Assembly: GCA_036268295.1 (NCBI GenBank)
Contig: DATAUK010000033.1
Location: forward strand, 62,001 to 126,000
Direction: 5' to 3'
DNA: 64,000 nucleotides
Source: DATAUK01 sp036268295
GTDB lineage: Bacteria; Actinomycetota; Actinomycetes; JAFAQI01
Positions 41,185 to 49,749 of the stretch are shown one piece after another. The first letter of the stretch is position 1. Each line of letters opens with the position of its first letter. The notes beneath the pieces are model-generated. The model was not told the DNA's origin. It saw only the letters and a list, made by a program, of their open reading frames with translations, and did no database searches. The translations under genes were made by a program, and so were the position numbers.

Positions 41185-41204
41185 CGCCCGGCACGGACCG
41201 GGCG
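41185..41204 (+). terminator. Candidate riboswitch expression-platform hairpin
   Basis: CGCCCGG (41185-41191) and CCGGGCG (41198-41204) form a perfect stem with a 6-nt loop, 27 nt after riboswitch P1. A pyrimidine-rich stretch (CATTCTTCTCC) follows after 12 nt. It may be a Rho-independent or Rho-assisted terminator controlled by the aptamer. Which upstream segment pairs alternatively was not resolved. Confidence 0.5.
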
Positions 41205-41294
41205 GCGCACCGTCAGCATTCTTCTCCGTTCGCGTCATCCTCGCTCCCGTTGCTCGCACCGCCGGTGTTCCCGAGCGAGCGAGGTGAGACCGAG

Positions 41295-42395
41295 ATGGCG
41301 AGCACTGCCGAGCTGGCAGCCATGCGCCGTGCGATCGCGGCCTCGGCCGAGGCGCTCGGCACCACCAATCCGCGGCCATGTGTCGGAGCCGTGGTCCTCG
41401 ATGTCGACGGCGCGGTCGTCGGCGAAGGCGTGACGCAGCCGATTTACGGCCCGCATGCCGAGGTTGCAGCGCTGGCCGAAGCCGGCGGACGGGCGCGCGG
41501 CGGCACGATCGTGGCGACGCTCGAGCCGTGCTCTCACTCGGGCCGCACCCAGCGCTGCACCGACGCGGTGATCGATGCCGGCCTGGCGCGCGTCGTCTAC
41601 GCCATGACAGATCCCAACCCGATCGCCGCCGGCGGCGCCGATCAGCTCCGGGCCGCGGGCGTCGACATCGAAGCCGGCGTGCTGGCCGACGAGGCCGCCG
41701 CCGTTCTCGGACCGTGGACGCAGGCACTCGGCCGGGCTCGACCCGTCGTCACCTGGAAGTACGCCGCGACCCTCGACGGCCGCACTGCGGCAAGTGACGG
41801 CAGCAGCAGATGGATCACCGGCGCGCCGGCACGCATGGACGTTCATCGCGAGCGGTATCGCAGCGATGCCGTCATCGTCGGCATCGGCAGCGTGCTCTCC
41901 GACGACCCGGCGCTGACGGTTCGCGATTGGCCCGCAGATCGACAGCCGACCAGGGTCGTCGTGGACACTCAGGCGCGTACGCCGATCGATGCCCGCGTGC
42001 TCGACGACGCGGCGCCGACGCTCGTGGTCGTCGGCGCGGGCTGTGACACCGACCGCGTAGCCGCGCTGCAGGACGCCGGTAGCGAGGTCGTGCCGGTGGC
42101 ACGCACCGAGGCGGGCATCGATCTCGGCGAGCTGCTCCAGATTCTGCACGAACGCGAGCTGCATCTCGCTCTGCTCGAAGGCGGCGCGACGCTGGCGGCA
42201 TCGTTCCTGCGTGCCGGCCTGGTCGACCGGGTGCTCGGTTACTACGCCCCGGCGCTGCTCGGATCCGGCCTACCGGTGGCGGCCGACCTGGCGATCGCGA
42301 CGATCGGTGACGCGGTGCGGCTCGAGCTCGATGATGTCGCGCGGATCGGGGACGACGTACGAATAGTGGCCAGTGTGATGACAAGGAGCAGCTGA
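41295..42395 (+). CDS. ribD: Riboflavin biosynthesis deaminase/reductase
   Basis: A 366-residue bifunctional enzyme. The N-terminal deaminase has GPHAEVAAL (His54, Glu56) and LEPCSHSGRTQRC (Cys79, Cys88) as zinc site. The C-terminal reductase has RPVVTWKYAATLDGRTAASDGSSRWITG and LLEGGATLAASFL. ATG 41295 follows GAGGTGAG. It is the first gene behind the FMN riboswitch, and its stop overlaps the ribE start. Confidence 0.96.
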   Translation: MASTAELAAMRRAIAASAEALGTTNPRPCVGAVVLDVDGAVVGEGVTQPIYGPHAEVAALAEAGGRARGGTIVATLEPCSHSGRTQRCTDAVIDAGLARVVYAMTDPNPIAAGGADQLRAAGVDIEAGVLADEAAAVLGPWTQALGRARPVVTWKYAATLDGRTAASDGSSRWITGAPARMDVHRERYRSDAVIVGIGSVLSDDPALTVRDWPADRQPTRVVVDTQARTPIDARVLDDAAPTLVVVGAGCDTDRVAALQDAGSEVVPVARTEAGIDLGELLQILHERELHLALLEGGATLAASFLRAGLVDRVLGYYAPALLGSGLPVAADLAIATIGDAVRLELDDVARIGDDVRIVASVMTRSS

Positions 42396-43003
42396 TGTTC
42401 ACCGGGATCGTGGAGGACCTCGGCACCGTCGAGGCGGTCGAGCCGCTCGATGCAGCGGCGCGACTGTCGATCATCGGGAGCACCCTTGACGACGTTCGAC
42501 CCGGTGACTCGATCGCGGTCAACGGCGTCTGCCTCACTGCCGCCGAGGTGCGGGCCGGTGCCTTCACGGCGGATGTGATGGCCGAGACGTTACGGCGCTC
42601 CACCCTCGGCGAGCTGCGGGCCGGCGCGAAGGTCAACCTCGAGCGGGCGGTGACGCCGACGACCCGCCTCGGCGGCCACCTGGTGCAGGGCCATGTCGAC
42701 GGTGTCGGCACCGTGCTGGCGCGCCGGCCGTCCGCCCACTGGGACGAGGTCGACCTCGAGCTCCCCGCCGACCTGGCGAAGTATGTCGTCGAGAAAGGCT
42801 CGATCTGCCTCGACGGGATCAGCCTCACCGTCGCGTCACTCGGCGACGCGCGGATCACGGTCAGCCTGATCCCCGAGACACTCGCCCGGACCACGCTTGG
42901 CTCGCGGACTGTCGGGGATCACGTCAACGTTGAGGTTGACGTGCTGGCGAAATATGTCGAGCGGCTGCTGGCCGCGCGCAGTAGCGACGGGAGCCGCGGA
43001 TGA
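42395..43003 (+). CDS. ribE: Riboflavin synthase alpha chain
   Basis: A 202-residue trimeric-type riboflavin synthase built of two lumazine-binding repeats. MFTGIVEDLGTVEAV opens repeat one, with SIAVNGVCLTA. GGHLVQGHVDGVG opens repeat two, with SICLDGISLTV. It dismutates dimethyl-ribityllumazine to riboflavin. ATG shares a base with the ribD stop; the stop overlaps ribBA. The same gene is called ribC in some genomes. Confidence 0.96.
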   Translation: MFTGIVEDLGTVEAVEPLDAAARLSIIGSTLDDVRPGDSIAVNGVCLTAAEVRAGAFTADVMAETLRRSTLGELRAGAKVNLERAVTPTTRLGGHLVQGHVDGVGTVLARRPSAHWDEVDLELPADLAKYVVEKGSICLDGISLTVASLGDARITVSLIPETLARTTLGSRTVGDHVNVEVDVLAKYVERLLAARSSDGSRG

Positions 43004-44445
43004 CCGGGTTCAGCGGCGTCGAGCGGGCGATCGCCGACGTCGCGGCCGGCAGGCCCGTCATCGTCGTGGACGACGCCGACCGCGAGAACGAGGGCGACCT
43101 GATCTTCGCTGCCGAGATGGCGACGCCGGAGCTGGTCGCGTTCATGGTCCGTTACACCTCGGGCTACATCTGCGTGCCGCTGACCGAGACCGACTGCGAC
43201 CGGCTCGAGCTGCCGCCGATGTATCACACCAATCAGGACCGGCGGGGTACGGCGTACACCGTCTCGGTCGACGCCCGCGAGGGCACCTCGACCGGGATCT
43301 CGGCGGCCGACCGCTGCCTGACCATGCGGCGGCTCGCCGACCCGAGGTCGACACCGGCGGACTTCACCCGACCCGGCCACGTCGTGCCGCTTCGCGCCAA
43401 GGACGGCGGGGTTCTTCGCCGGCCCGGCCACACCGAGGCGGCGGTCGATCTGTGCCGGCTCGCCGGCCTGTCGTCGGCCGGGGTGCTGTGCGAGATCGTC
43501 AGCGAAAAGGACGTCGAGGACATGGCGCGCCTCGACGAGCTCGAGCTGTTCGCGGCCGCGCATGAGCTCGCGCTGATCTCGATCGCCGACCTGATCTCCT
43601 ACCGCCGCCGCAGTGAGCAGCAGGTCGAGCGGATGGCGGCAGCCCGGATCCCGACCGCCCACGGCGACTTCCAGGCGGTCGGATATCGCAGCCTGGTCGA
43701 CGACATCGAGCACATCGCGCTGGTCCGCGGTGATCTCGGCGACGGCCAGGACGTGCTGGTCCGGGTCCACTCGGAGTGCCTCACCGGTGACGTGTTCGGC
43801 AGCCGGCGTTGTGACTGCGGGCCACAGCTCGACGCCGCGATCGCGACGGTTGCCGCCGAAGGTCGCGGCGTGGTGCTCTACGTCCGCGGCCATGAGGGTC
43901 GCGGCATCGGGCTGATGCACAAGCTGCAGGCCTACCAGCTGCAGGATGAGGGGCAGGACACGGTTGACGCGAACGTCTCGCTGGGTCTGCCCGCCGATGC
44001 CCGTGACTACGGTACCGGCGCGCAGATCCTCTCCGATCTCGGAGTGCGCTCGATGCGGCTGCTGACAAACAACCCGTCGAAGCGGGCCGGCCTCGAGGGT
44101 TACGACCTTGCGATCGTGGGTCGGGTGCCGCTGCCGGTCCGGGTCACCGCGGACAACCTGCGCTACCTCACCACCAAGCGCGATCGGATGGGCCATGACC
44201 TGCCTGGCCTGCCCAGCAGCGTCGACGAGGAGCTGACCGAAGCCAGCGCGGACGCACTTCCGGCCGCGGTCAGCGAACGCGCCGCGCGGCTCGAACCGGC
44301 CGCGGTGCGCAGTGCCCTCCGGCTGGCACACGCCCGGGCGCTGTCACCATTCGCTCTGCCGGTCGTGGATGCTGAGCCGCCAACTGTCACGGGGCTGGCC
44401 CACGACGGCACAACGGCCGACGCGATCGAGGAGGTGGCACCGTGA
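43000..44445 (+). CDS. ribBA: Bifunctional DHBP synthase / GTP cyclohydrolase II
   Basis: A 481-residue fusion. The N-terminal half (about 1-200) has VVDDADRENEGDLIFAAE, YTSGYICVPL and RPGHTEAAVDLCRLAGL of 3,4-dihydroxy-2-butanone-4-phosphate synthase. The C-terminal half has the zinc-binding SECLTGDVFGSRRCDCG, LYVRGHEGRGIGL and LLTNNPSK of cyclohydrolase II. A tail of about 70 residues extends beyond the usual end. Substrates are ribulose-5-phosphate and GTP. Confidence 0.96.
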   Translation: MTGFSGVERAIADVAAGRPVIVVDDADRENEGDLIFAAEMATPELVAFMVRYTSGYICVPLTETDCDRLELPPMYHTNQDRRGTAYTVSVDAREGTSTGISAADRCLTMRRLADPRSTPADFTRPGHVVPLRAKDGGVLRRPGHTEAAVDLCRLAGLSSAGVLCEIVSEKDVEDMARLDELELFAAAHELALISIADLISYRRRSEQQVERMAAARIPTAHGDFQAVGYRSLVDDIEHIALVRGDLGDGQDVLVRVHSECLTGDVFGSRRCDCGPQLDAAIATVAAEGRGVVLYVRGHEGRGIGLMHKLQAYQLQDEGQDTVDANVSLGLPADARDYGTGAQILSDLGVRSMRLLTNNPSKRAGLEGYDLAIVGRVPLPVRVTADNLRYLTTKRDRMGHDLPGLPSSVDEELTEASADALPAAVSERAARLEPAAVRSALRLAHARALSPFALPVVDAEPPTVTGLAHDGTTADAIEEVAP

Positions 44446-44948
44446 GCGGCGGGGGATCGCCGGGGGAACGGACGCTGGACGGGCACGGCCTGCGGGTCGC
44501 CATCGTCACCGCGAGATGGCATCGCGAGGTCAGCGACGGGCTGCTCGCCGGCGCCGAGCGGGCGCTGGTCGACTGCCGGATCGAGGACACCGCGGTCGTT
44601 CGGGTGCCGGGCGCGTTCGAGCTCCCGGTCATGGCGAAGGCGCTGGCCTCGCAGCGTTACGACGCTGTGGTCGCGCTCGGGGTCGTGATCCGCGGCGGCA
44701 CGCCGCACTTCGACTACGTCTGCCGGGCGGCCGCCGACGGCCTCGCCCGGGTCGCGATCGAGACCGGCGTCCCGATAGGATTCGGGGTGCTGACCTGCGA
44801 CACGACGGAGCAGGCGCTCGACCGTTGCGGATTGTCCGGATCGAGTGGGGACAAGGGACGGGAGGCCGCGATGGCCGCGGTCGAGACCGCGCTCCTGCTC
44901 CGCAAAGTGCGGCGCGGCGAGGGCCATGAACGGGCGGACGAGCGCTGA
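44442..44948 (+). CDS. ribH: 6,7-dimethyl-8-ribityllumazine synthase
   Basis: A 168-residue lumazine synthase. RVAIVTARWHREVSDGLL, VPGAFELPVMAKALA, LGVVIRGGTPHFDYV (catalytic His) and GVLTCDTTEQALDRCG are the conserved blocks. GTG 44442 overlaps the ribBA stop. It closes the rib operon. In many actinobacteria hisE follows; here hisG comes next after 57 bases. Confidence 0.96.
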   Translation: MSGGGSPGERTLDGHGLRVAIVTARWHREVSDGLLAGAERALVDCRIEDTAVVRVPGAFELPVMAKALASQRYDAVVALGVVIRGGTPHFDYVCRAAADGLARVAIETGVPIGFGVLTCDTTEQALDRCGLSGSSGDKGREAAMAAVETALLLRKVRRGEGHERADER

Positions 44949-45005
44949 TCGCGCCCCTCGTCCGCCGTTGACCGCCCCGCTCCGTCCTGCTGAGAGGTAA
45001 CGCCC

Positions 45006-45881
45006 GTGCTGTCGCTTGTGCTGCCGAAGGGATCGCTGGAACGCCAGGTCCTGGAGCTGTTCGATGCCGCCGACCTGACCGTCATCCGGGGCGGCGATCG
45101 TGACTACCACGCTCGGATCGACGATCCGCGCATCGACCGGGTCCGATTCCTGCGGCCGCAGGAGATTCCGACGTACGTCGGGCAGGGCATCTTCGATCTC
45201 GGCATCTCCGGGCGCGACTGGGTGACCGAGACCGGCGCCGACGTGGTCAGCCTCGGCGAGATCGGCGGCGGGCGTGCCGGTGAGGCGGTCGTCAAGGTTG
45301 TTCTGGCGGTGCCCCGGGAGTCCGAGTGGAGCTCGATCACAGATCTGCCGGAGGGAGTGCGGATCTCCACCGAGCTGCCCGAGACCACTCGCCGGTTCTG
45401 CGCCGAGCACGGGATCAAGGCCCGGGTGTTCACCTCTCACGGTGCGACCGAGGCGAAGATCCCCGACATCGTCGACGCCATCGTCGACCTCACCGAGACC
45501 GGGTCGTCGCTGCGCAAGGCCGGCCTGAAGGTGATCGAGACGCTGCTGACCTCCAAGACCGAACTGCTCGCCAACCGAGCGGCGTTCGATGACCCGGGCA
45601 AGCGGGCGGCGATGGACGACATCATGTTGCTGGTCACCGGAGCGCTCGTCGCTCGCGGCAAGGTGCTGCTCAAGCTCAACGTATCCGCCCAGCAGCTCGC
45701 CCAGGTGATCAGGGTGCTGCCGTCGATGGCGTCACCGACCGTGATGCCACTCGCCGACAGCGAGCTTCGGGCCGTCGAGACGGTCGTCGCGAAGCAGGGT
45801 GTCAACACGTTGATCCCGGCTCTCAAGGCCGCTGGCGCTCGCGACATCCTTGAGATCCCGATCGCCAAGATCGTCGAATAA
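45006..45881 (+). CDS. hisG: ATP phosphoribosyltransferase, long form
   Basis: A 291-residue enzyme for the first histidine step. LSLVLPKGSLERQVLELF, YVGQGIFDLGISGRDWV and the PRPP loop IVDAIVDLTETGSSLRKAGL are present. The C-terminal domain of about 75 residues (ISRVLPSMASPTV-like, IPALKAAGARDILEIPIAKIVE) is the histidine-sensing domain of the long form, so no HisZ is needed. GTG 45006 follows GAGAGG. The usual partner hisE is not next to it. Confidence 0.95.
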   Translation: MLSLVLPKGSLERQVLELFDAADLTVIRGGDRDYHARIDDPRIDRVRFLRPQEIPTYVGQGIFDLGISGRDWVTETGADVVSLGEIGGGRAGEAVVKVVLAVPRESEWSSITDLPEGVRISTELPETTRRFCAEHGIKARVFTSHGATEAKIPDIVDAIVDLTETGSSLRKAGLKVIETLLTSKTELLANRAAFDDPGKRAAMDDIMLLVTGALVARGKVLLKLNVSAQQLAQVIRVLPSMASPTVMPLADSELRAVETVVAKQGVNTLIPALKAAGARDILEIPIAKIVE

Positions 45882-45885
45882 GCGC

Positions 45886-46806
45886 GTGCCGGAGATTCCC
45901 AGACGGCTAGCCCTAGTCGCGGCCGTTGCCGGCGGCGGGTTGATCGGAGTGCAGGGCCGAATCAACGGCGAGCTGGCGACCCGTAGTGGCTCTCCGCTGG
46001 AGGCAGCGGCCGCGTCGTTCGTCATCGGGCTGATCATGCTCGCGGTGATCGTGCCGTTCCGCCGAGCGGGCTGGGCGCGACTGCGATCCGGCCGCACCGC
46101 GATCTGGTGGTGGTTCGGCGGACTCGGCGGCGCGTTCTTCCTCGCGACGTCCGCGCATGGTGTGCCCGAGGTCGGCGTCGCGCTGGTCTCGGTCTGCCTC
46201 GTCGCCGGCACTACCACCGGCGCGCTGCTCAGCGACGAGTTCGGGTTAGGCCCGAGCGGCCGCCACGCGCCGACGTTCTGGCGGATCGTCGGGGTCATCG
46301 TCGTGATCGTTGCGGTCGTGATCGGGGCGTTCGGCGACCGCCACGGGACCTTCAAGCCGCTGCTGTTCCTGTTGTTGTTCTCGGCGGGTGCGTCGACGGC
46401 GGCGCAACAGGCGGCCAACGGCCAGCTCCGGGGCGTGGCCGACGACGTCATCATCGCCGCGTTCATCTCCTTCGTCGGCGGGACGACGGCGCTGATCGTC
46501 GCGGTCCTGGCAGCCGGCGAGCTCTCGGTTCGTTCGCTGCCCACCTCGGCGTGGCTCTATCTCGGCGGGCCGATCGGCGTCGCCTACATCCTCATCGGCG
46601 CCTCGATGGTCAGCGTGCTCGGAGTGTTGCGCTTCGTCCTCGGTGTAGTGGCAGGCCAGCTGGTCGTCGCTGTCGTCATCGACTCGGCCTGGCCGGCGCC
46701 GGGCATCACGCTGCGTGCCACGACTGTCATCGGAGCGATCGTGACCGTTGCCGGGGTGTGGCTCAGCGGACGAGATGCGGACGAGACGGCTGCGGAGTCG
46801 GCATGA
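45886..46806 (+). CDS. DMT-superfamily permease (YdcZ type)
   Basis: A 306-residue membrane protein with about ten hydrophobic helices arranged as two five-helix repeats, each with an LIGVQGRINGELATRSGSPLEAA-like or GASTAAQQAANGQL segment near its start, as in DMT_YdcZ proteins. GTG 45886 lies four bases after the hisG stop. Substrate unknown. Co-location with hisG may be incidental. The next gene overlaps its stop. Confidence 0.85.
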   Translation: MPEIPRRLALVAAVAGGGLIGVQGRINGELATRSGSPLEAAAASFVIGLIMLAVIVPFRRAGWARLRSGRTAIWWWFGGLGGAFFLATSAHGVPEVGVALVSVCLVAGTTTGALLSDEFGLGPSGRHAPTFWRIVGVIVVIVAVVIGAFGDRHGTFKPLLFLLLFSAGASTAAQQAANGQLRGVADDVIIAAFISFVGGTTALIVAVLAAGELSVRSLPTSAWLYLGGPIGVAYILIGASMVSVLGVLRFVLGVVAGQLVVAVVIDSAWPAPGITLRATTVIGAIVTVAGVWLSGRDADETAAESA

Positions 46807-47183
46807 GTGATGGCGATCCTGCACAGGACACCGGGAAGGCCGACCCAAGGCTGACCGCGGCGCTGGCGAGCGGCGACCTCGTGGCGATTCGCGAGGCGTT
46901 GCTGATCGCGCGGGTGCTGGTGCCCGTGGTCGCGCTCGGCGACCAGTCCGACGCCGTCGAGATGGCGGTCCCTCGCCTTGTCGGTGCCGACCGGCGCCAT
47001 GCATTGCCGGTCTTCACGTCGTACGACGCGCTTCGCGCCTGGCGACCGGACGCCCGGCCGGTGCCGATGCCGGGAGAGCAGGCAATCGCCGGTGCCGTCG
47101 CGGAGGGCTATGCGGCCGTGGTGATCGACGTCGCTGGTCCGGTCACCCACACCGTCGAGATCGAGATCCAGCCCTCGCCGTGA
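46803..47183 (+). CDS. SseB-like domain protein
   Basis: A 126-residue protein starting at ATG 46803, overlapping the permease stop. LIARVLVPVVALGD, AVPRLVGADRRHALPVFTSYDALRAWRPDARPVPM and VIDVAGPV match the SseB N-terminal domain found in many small actinobacterial proteins of unknown function, often near infC. No signal peptide or catalytic motif is seen. Confidence 0.75.
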   Translation: MSDGDPAQDTGKADPRLTAALASGDLVAIREALLIARVLVPVVALGDQSDAVEMAVPRLVGADRRHALPVFTSYDALRAWRPDARPVPMPGEQAIAGAVAEGYAAVVIDVAGPVTHTVEIEIQPSP

Positions 47184-47486
47184 CCCGTCGCTGCTAGGAT
47201 TGAAGGACGACCGACGGCCGTGCACGCTGCGTCCGTCGTGCAAGTGGAGCCCGACTCCCACCCTCGGTCATCCCGATCCTGGCCAACCGGCTTTGATCAG
47301 AACGATCGCAGGGTCTTCGTCGCCTCACCGTCGGCAGTTTGCCGAGGCGGTGCCGGCGGTCGATGTCGTCCGGGCCCTGCATGCATGTCGTGCGGGGCCT
47401 TCGCGCTGAGGGACCCAAGCACCAAAGGCGTCGCGGCAAAGACAACCGCCGCGGCAGAACTACCCGACGAGAACAGTGGAGGTCCC
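47184..47486 (+). promoter_or_regulatory. Leader region of the infC-rpmI-rplT operon
   Basis: About 300 bases without a supported gene. TAGGAT at 47195-47200 resembles a -10 box, which would give an mRNA leader of about 280 nt. The region contains GC-rich inverted segments (for example around 47340-47400, GGCGGTGCCGGCGG and CCGGGCC). infC frame 1 is open throughout, but its composition does not look like IF3. A structured L20- or IF3-responsive leader is plausible; no known RNA family could be matched by eye. Confidence 0.4.
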
Positions 47487-48092
47487 ATCAGCGTCGAACC
47501 CCGTATCAACGACCGGATCCGCGTCCCCGAGGTGCGCCTGGTCGGTCCGAATGGCGAGCAGGTCGGCATTGTCGCAATCGGCGATGCACTGCGGCTGGCC
47601 CAGGAAGCAGATCTCGATCTGGTCGAGGTCGCACCCGACGCCCGTCCGCCGGTCTGCAAGCTCATGGACTACGGCAAGTGGAAGTACGAGAACGCCCAGA
47701 AGGCACGTGAAGCGCGACGCAACCAGTCGCACACAGTGATCAAGGAGATGAAGCTTCGGCCCAAGATCGACCCGCATGACTACGCGACCAAGAAGGGTCA
47801 CGTCGTGCGGTTCCTGAAGGCCGGTGACAAAGTCAAGATCACGATCATGTTCCGCGGTCGCGAGCAGTCGAGGCCCGAGCTCGGGTTCAGGTTGCTGCAG
47901 CGGTTGGCAGCCGACGTCGAGGATTTGGGTGTCGTCGAAGCCGCACCGAAGCAGGACGGCCGCAACATGATCATGGTGATGGCGCCACATCGCGGGGCGC
48001 AACCGCAGCCGGCGCGAGCCAGGCGCGGTGAGCAGCCTGCGTCAGCGGCGCCGGAGCCAGCAACCGAGCCACCGGCACAGGCCCAAGCCTGA
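47487..48092 (+). CDS. infC: Translation initiation factor IF-3, probable ATC start
   Basis: A protein of about 201 residues. VEPRINDRIRVPEVRLVG is the true family N-terminus, and the codon before Ser-Val-Glu is ATC 47487, four bases after GGAGG. No ATG, GTG or TTG lies near; the nearest ATG upstream (47385) would add 34 unrelated residues. Non-AUG starts (AUU, AUC) are a known feature of infC that allows IF3 autoregulation. VIKEMKLRPKIDPHDYATK and VKITIMFRGREQ are the linker and C-terminal domain. A Pro/Ala/Gln-rich tail of about 30 residues is added. Confidence 0.92.
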   Translation: MSVEPRINDRIRVPEVRLVGPNGEQVGIVAIGDALRLAQEADLDLVEVAPDARPPVCKLMDYGKWKYENAQKAREARRNQSHTVIKEMKLRPKIDPHDYATKKGHVVRFLKAGDKVKITIMFRGREQSRPELGFRLLQRLAADVEDLGVVEAAPKQDGRNMIMVMAPHRGAQPQPARARRGEQPASAAPEPATEPPAQAQA

Positions 48093-48147
48093 GCCGCCGA
48101 CGCAGCACGTAGGACCGAACGCCCGACGACGAGGAGACGAGGCAGCA

Positions 48148-48342
48148 ATGCCCAAGATGAAGACCCACAGCGGCGCGAAGAAGCGCTTCAAGGTGACCGG
48201 AAGCGGCAAGGTCATGCACCGTCGCGCCGGCCGCAAGCACTACCTCGAGCACAAGACGTCGCGGCTGACCCGGCGCCTCGCCAACGATGAGGTCATGGCC
48301 CCGGCCGACGTGAAGAAGGCCAAGCGGCTGCTCGGCATCTAG
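48148..48342 (+). CDS. rpmI: 50S ribosomal protein L35
   Basis: A 64-residue basic protein. PKMKTHSGAKKRFKVTGSGK and HYLEHKTSRLTRRL are the L35 signatures. ATG 48148 follows GAGGAGACGAGG. It lies between infC and rplT, the near-universal order. Confidence 0.97.
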   Translation: MPKMKTHSGAKKRFKVTGSGKVMHRRAGRKHYLEHKTSRLTRRLANDEVMAPADVKKAKRLLGI

Positions 48343-48409
48343 CTCGCCCGTCGTCCCCGTCGTACCGCTCCCGGCGTGATAGTCGGGTCAGACCCTTAGG
48401 AGAACTCCC

Positions 48410-48793
48410 GTGGCACGCGTGAAGCGGGCGGTCAACGCCCACAAGAAGCGCCGCGTTGTCCTTGAGCGCGCCAGTGGCTATCGCGGCCAGCGTTCGAGGC
48501 TTTATCGCAAGGCGAAGGAGCAGATGCTCCATTCGATGAACTACTCCTACCGCGACCGGCGCGCCCGCAAAGGTGACTTCCGTTCGTTGTGGATCCAGCG
48601 CATCAACGCCGCGGCGCGCGCCAACGGCATGACCTACAACCGGTTCATCCAGGGCCTGAAGGCTGCCAGCATCGAGGTCGACCGCAAGCACCTCGCCGAC
48701 CTTGCGGTGTCCGATCAGGCGGCCTTCGCAGCGTTGGTCGAGCTCGCCCGGTCGGCGCTTCCGGTCACCGACGCCGCCGGGTCGGCCGCCTGA
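48410..48793 (+). CDS. rplT: 50S ribosomal protein L20
   Basis: A 127-residue protein. ARVKRAVNAHKKRRVVLERA, GYRGQRSRLYRKAKEQ and WIQRINAAARANGMTYNRFI identify L20. GTG 48410 follows TAGGAG by seven bases. In other bacteria L20 represses its own operon by binding the leader. The C-terminus is about eight residues longer than typical. Confidence 0.97.
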   Translation: MARVKRAVNAHKKRRVVLERASGYRGQRSRLYRKAKEQMLHSMNYSYRDRRARKGDFRSLWIQRINAAARANGMTYNRFIQGLKAASIEVDRKHLADLAVSDQAAFAALVELARSALPVTDAAGSAA

Positions 48794-48822
48794 AGCGCTC
48801 GTCGCCCCAGCCGGAGTCGGGT

Positions 48823-49626
48823 CTGATCGACTCGCTCCAGAACTCTCACGTCGCGGCCGCGCGATCCTTGCTCACCCGCAAGGGCCGCGCGGCCGCGTCG
48901 GCGTTTCTGGTCGAAGGACCACATGCGGTCGCTGATGCACTCGACGCACCGGGCGACCGGGTCCGAGACGTCTTCATCACCGAGTCCGCCGCCGATCGCG
49001 AGACGGCTCTGCTCCGCGCCGCTATCTCGGCCGGCGGGACCGTCCGGACCGTGTCGGACCGGGTCCTGGCCTCACTGGGCGACACCGTGACGCCGCAGGG
49101 AGTCGTCGCGGTCGTCGATCTGCCTGCGATGGATCTCGGGGGAGCGTTCTCGCGCGACGTGCGGCTGGCCGTGGTCCTCGATGGGGTCGCTGATCCCGGC
49201 AATGCCGGCACCGTCATCCGCACCGCGGACGCTGCCGGCGCCGATGCTGTGGTCTTCGCCGCCGGCTCGGTCGACATCTGGTCCGGAAAGTGCGTGCGAT
49301 CGAGTGCGGGCAGTTTGTTTCATGTCCCGGTCGTGACCGGCGCGAGCATGCCGACTGCGATCGGACTGGCGCGCGCCGCCGGCTGTGCCGTGCTCGCGAC
49401 CGCCGCTGACGGCGACGTCGATCTGGATGAGCTGATCGACGCGGATCTGCTCGCCGGGCCTACCGCATGGCTGCTCGGCAACGAGGCTCACGGCCTGAGC
49501 GACGCGTCACGGACTGGCGCCGATCGCGTCGTGCGACTTCCGGTCTATGGCCGCGCGGAGAGCCTGAACCTCGCGGCGGCGGCCGCGATCTGCCTCTACG
49601 CCTCAGCCCGAGCCCATCGGCCTTAG
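48823..49626 (+). CDS. TrmH-family RNA 2'-O-methyltransferase, non-standard start
   Basis: A SPOUT-fold enzyme of about 267 residues. The N-terminal substrate-binding part has VAAARSLLTRKGR and FLVEGPHAVADAL. The knot domain has LDGVADPGNAGTVIRTADAAGA, WLLGNEAHGLS and LPVYGRAESLNLAAAAAI. No ATG or GTG lies near the start. CTG 48823 has GGAG six bases upstream and gives IDSLQNSHVAAA. CTG 48790 would overlap the rplT stop, and TTG 48868 would trim the conserved first helix. It is probably a 23S rRNA enzyme; the exact target is unknown. Confidence 0.87.
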   Translation: MIDSLQNSHVAAARSLLTRKGRAAASAFLVEGPHAVADALDAPGDRVRDVFITESAADRETALLRAAISAGGTVRTVSDRVLASLGDTVTPQGVVAVVDLPAMDLGGAFSRDVRLAVVLDGVADPGNAGTVIRTADAAGADAVVFAAGSVDIWSGKCVRSSAGSLFHVPVVTGASMPTAIGLARAAGCAVLATAADGDVDLDELIDADLLAGPTAWLLGNEAHGLSDASRTGADRVVRLPVYGRAESLNLAAAAAICLYASARAHRP

Positions 49627-49749
49627 CCACCAGCGCGGGATGGAACATTGCGCTGCGAAACGGGCCGGTGACGACAAATTCTGATTTCGTCCCAGATCTG
49701 CGCCCGCGCTCGCTACGCTTTCTAAACGGTGAGTCAGGGAGGGCAAGGC

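Noticed and set aside
42919..44331. Open frame of 470 codons opposite ribBA
   Set aside because: Antisense shadow of a well-supported bifunctional rib gene, with biased composition and no family motifs.
47220..47486. N-terminal extension of infC by 89 codons
   Set aside because: The extension has no similarity to IF3 and is Cys/Arg/Gly-rich, as expected of noncoding leader DNA. The IF3 fold begins at the ATC start.
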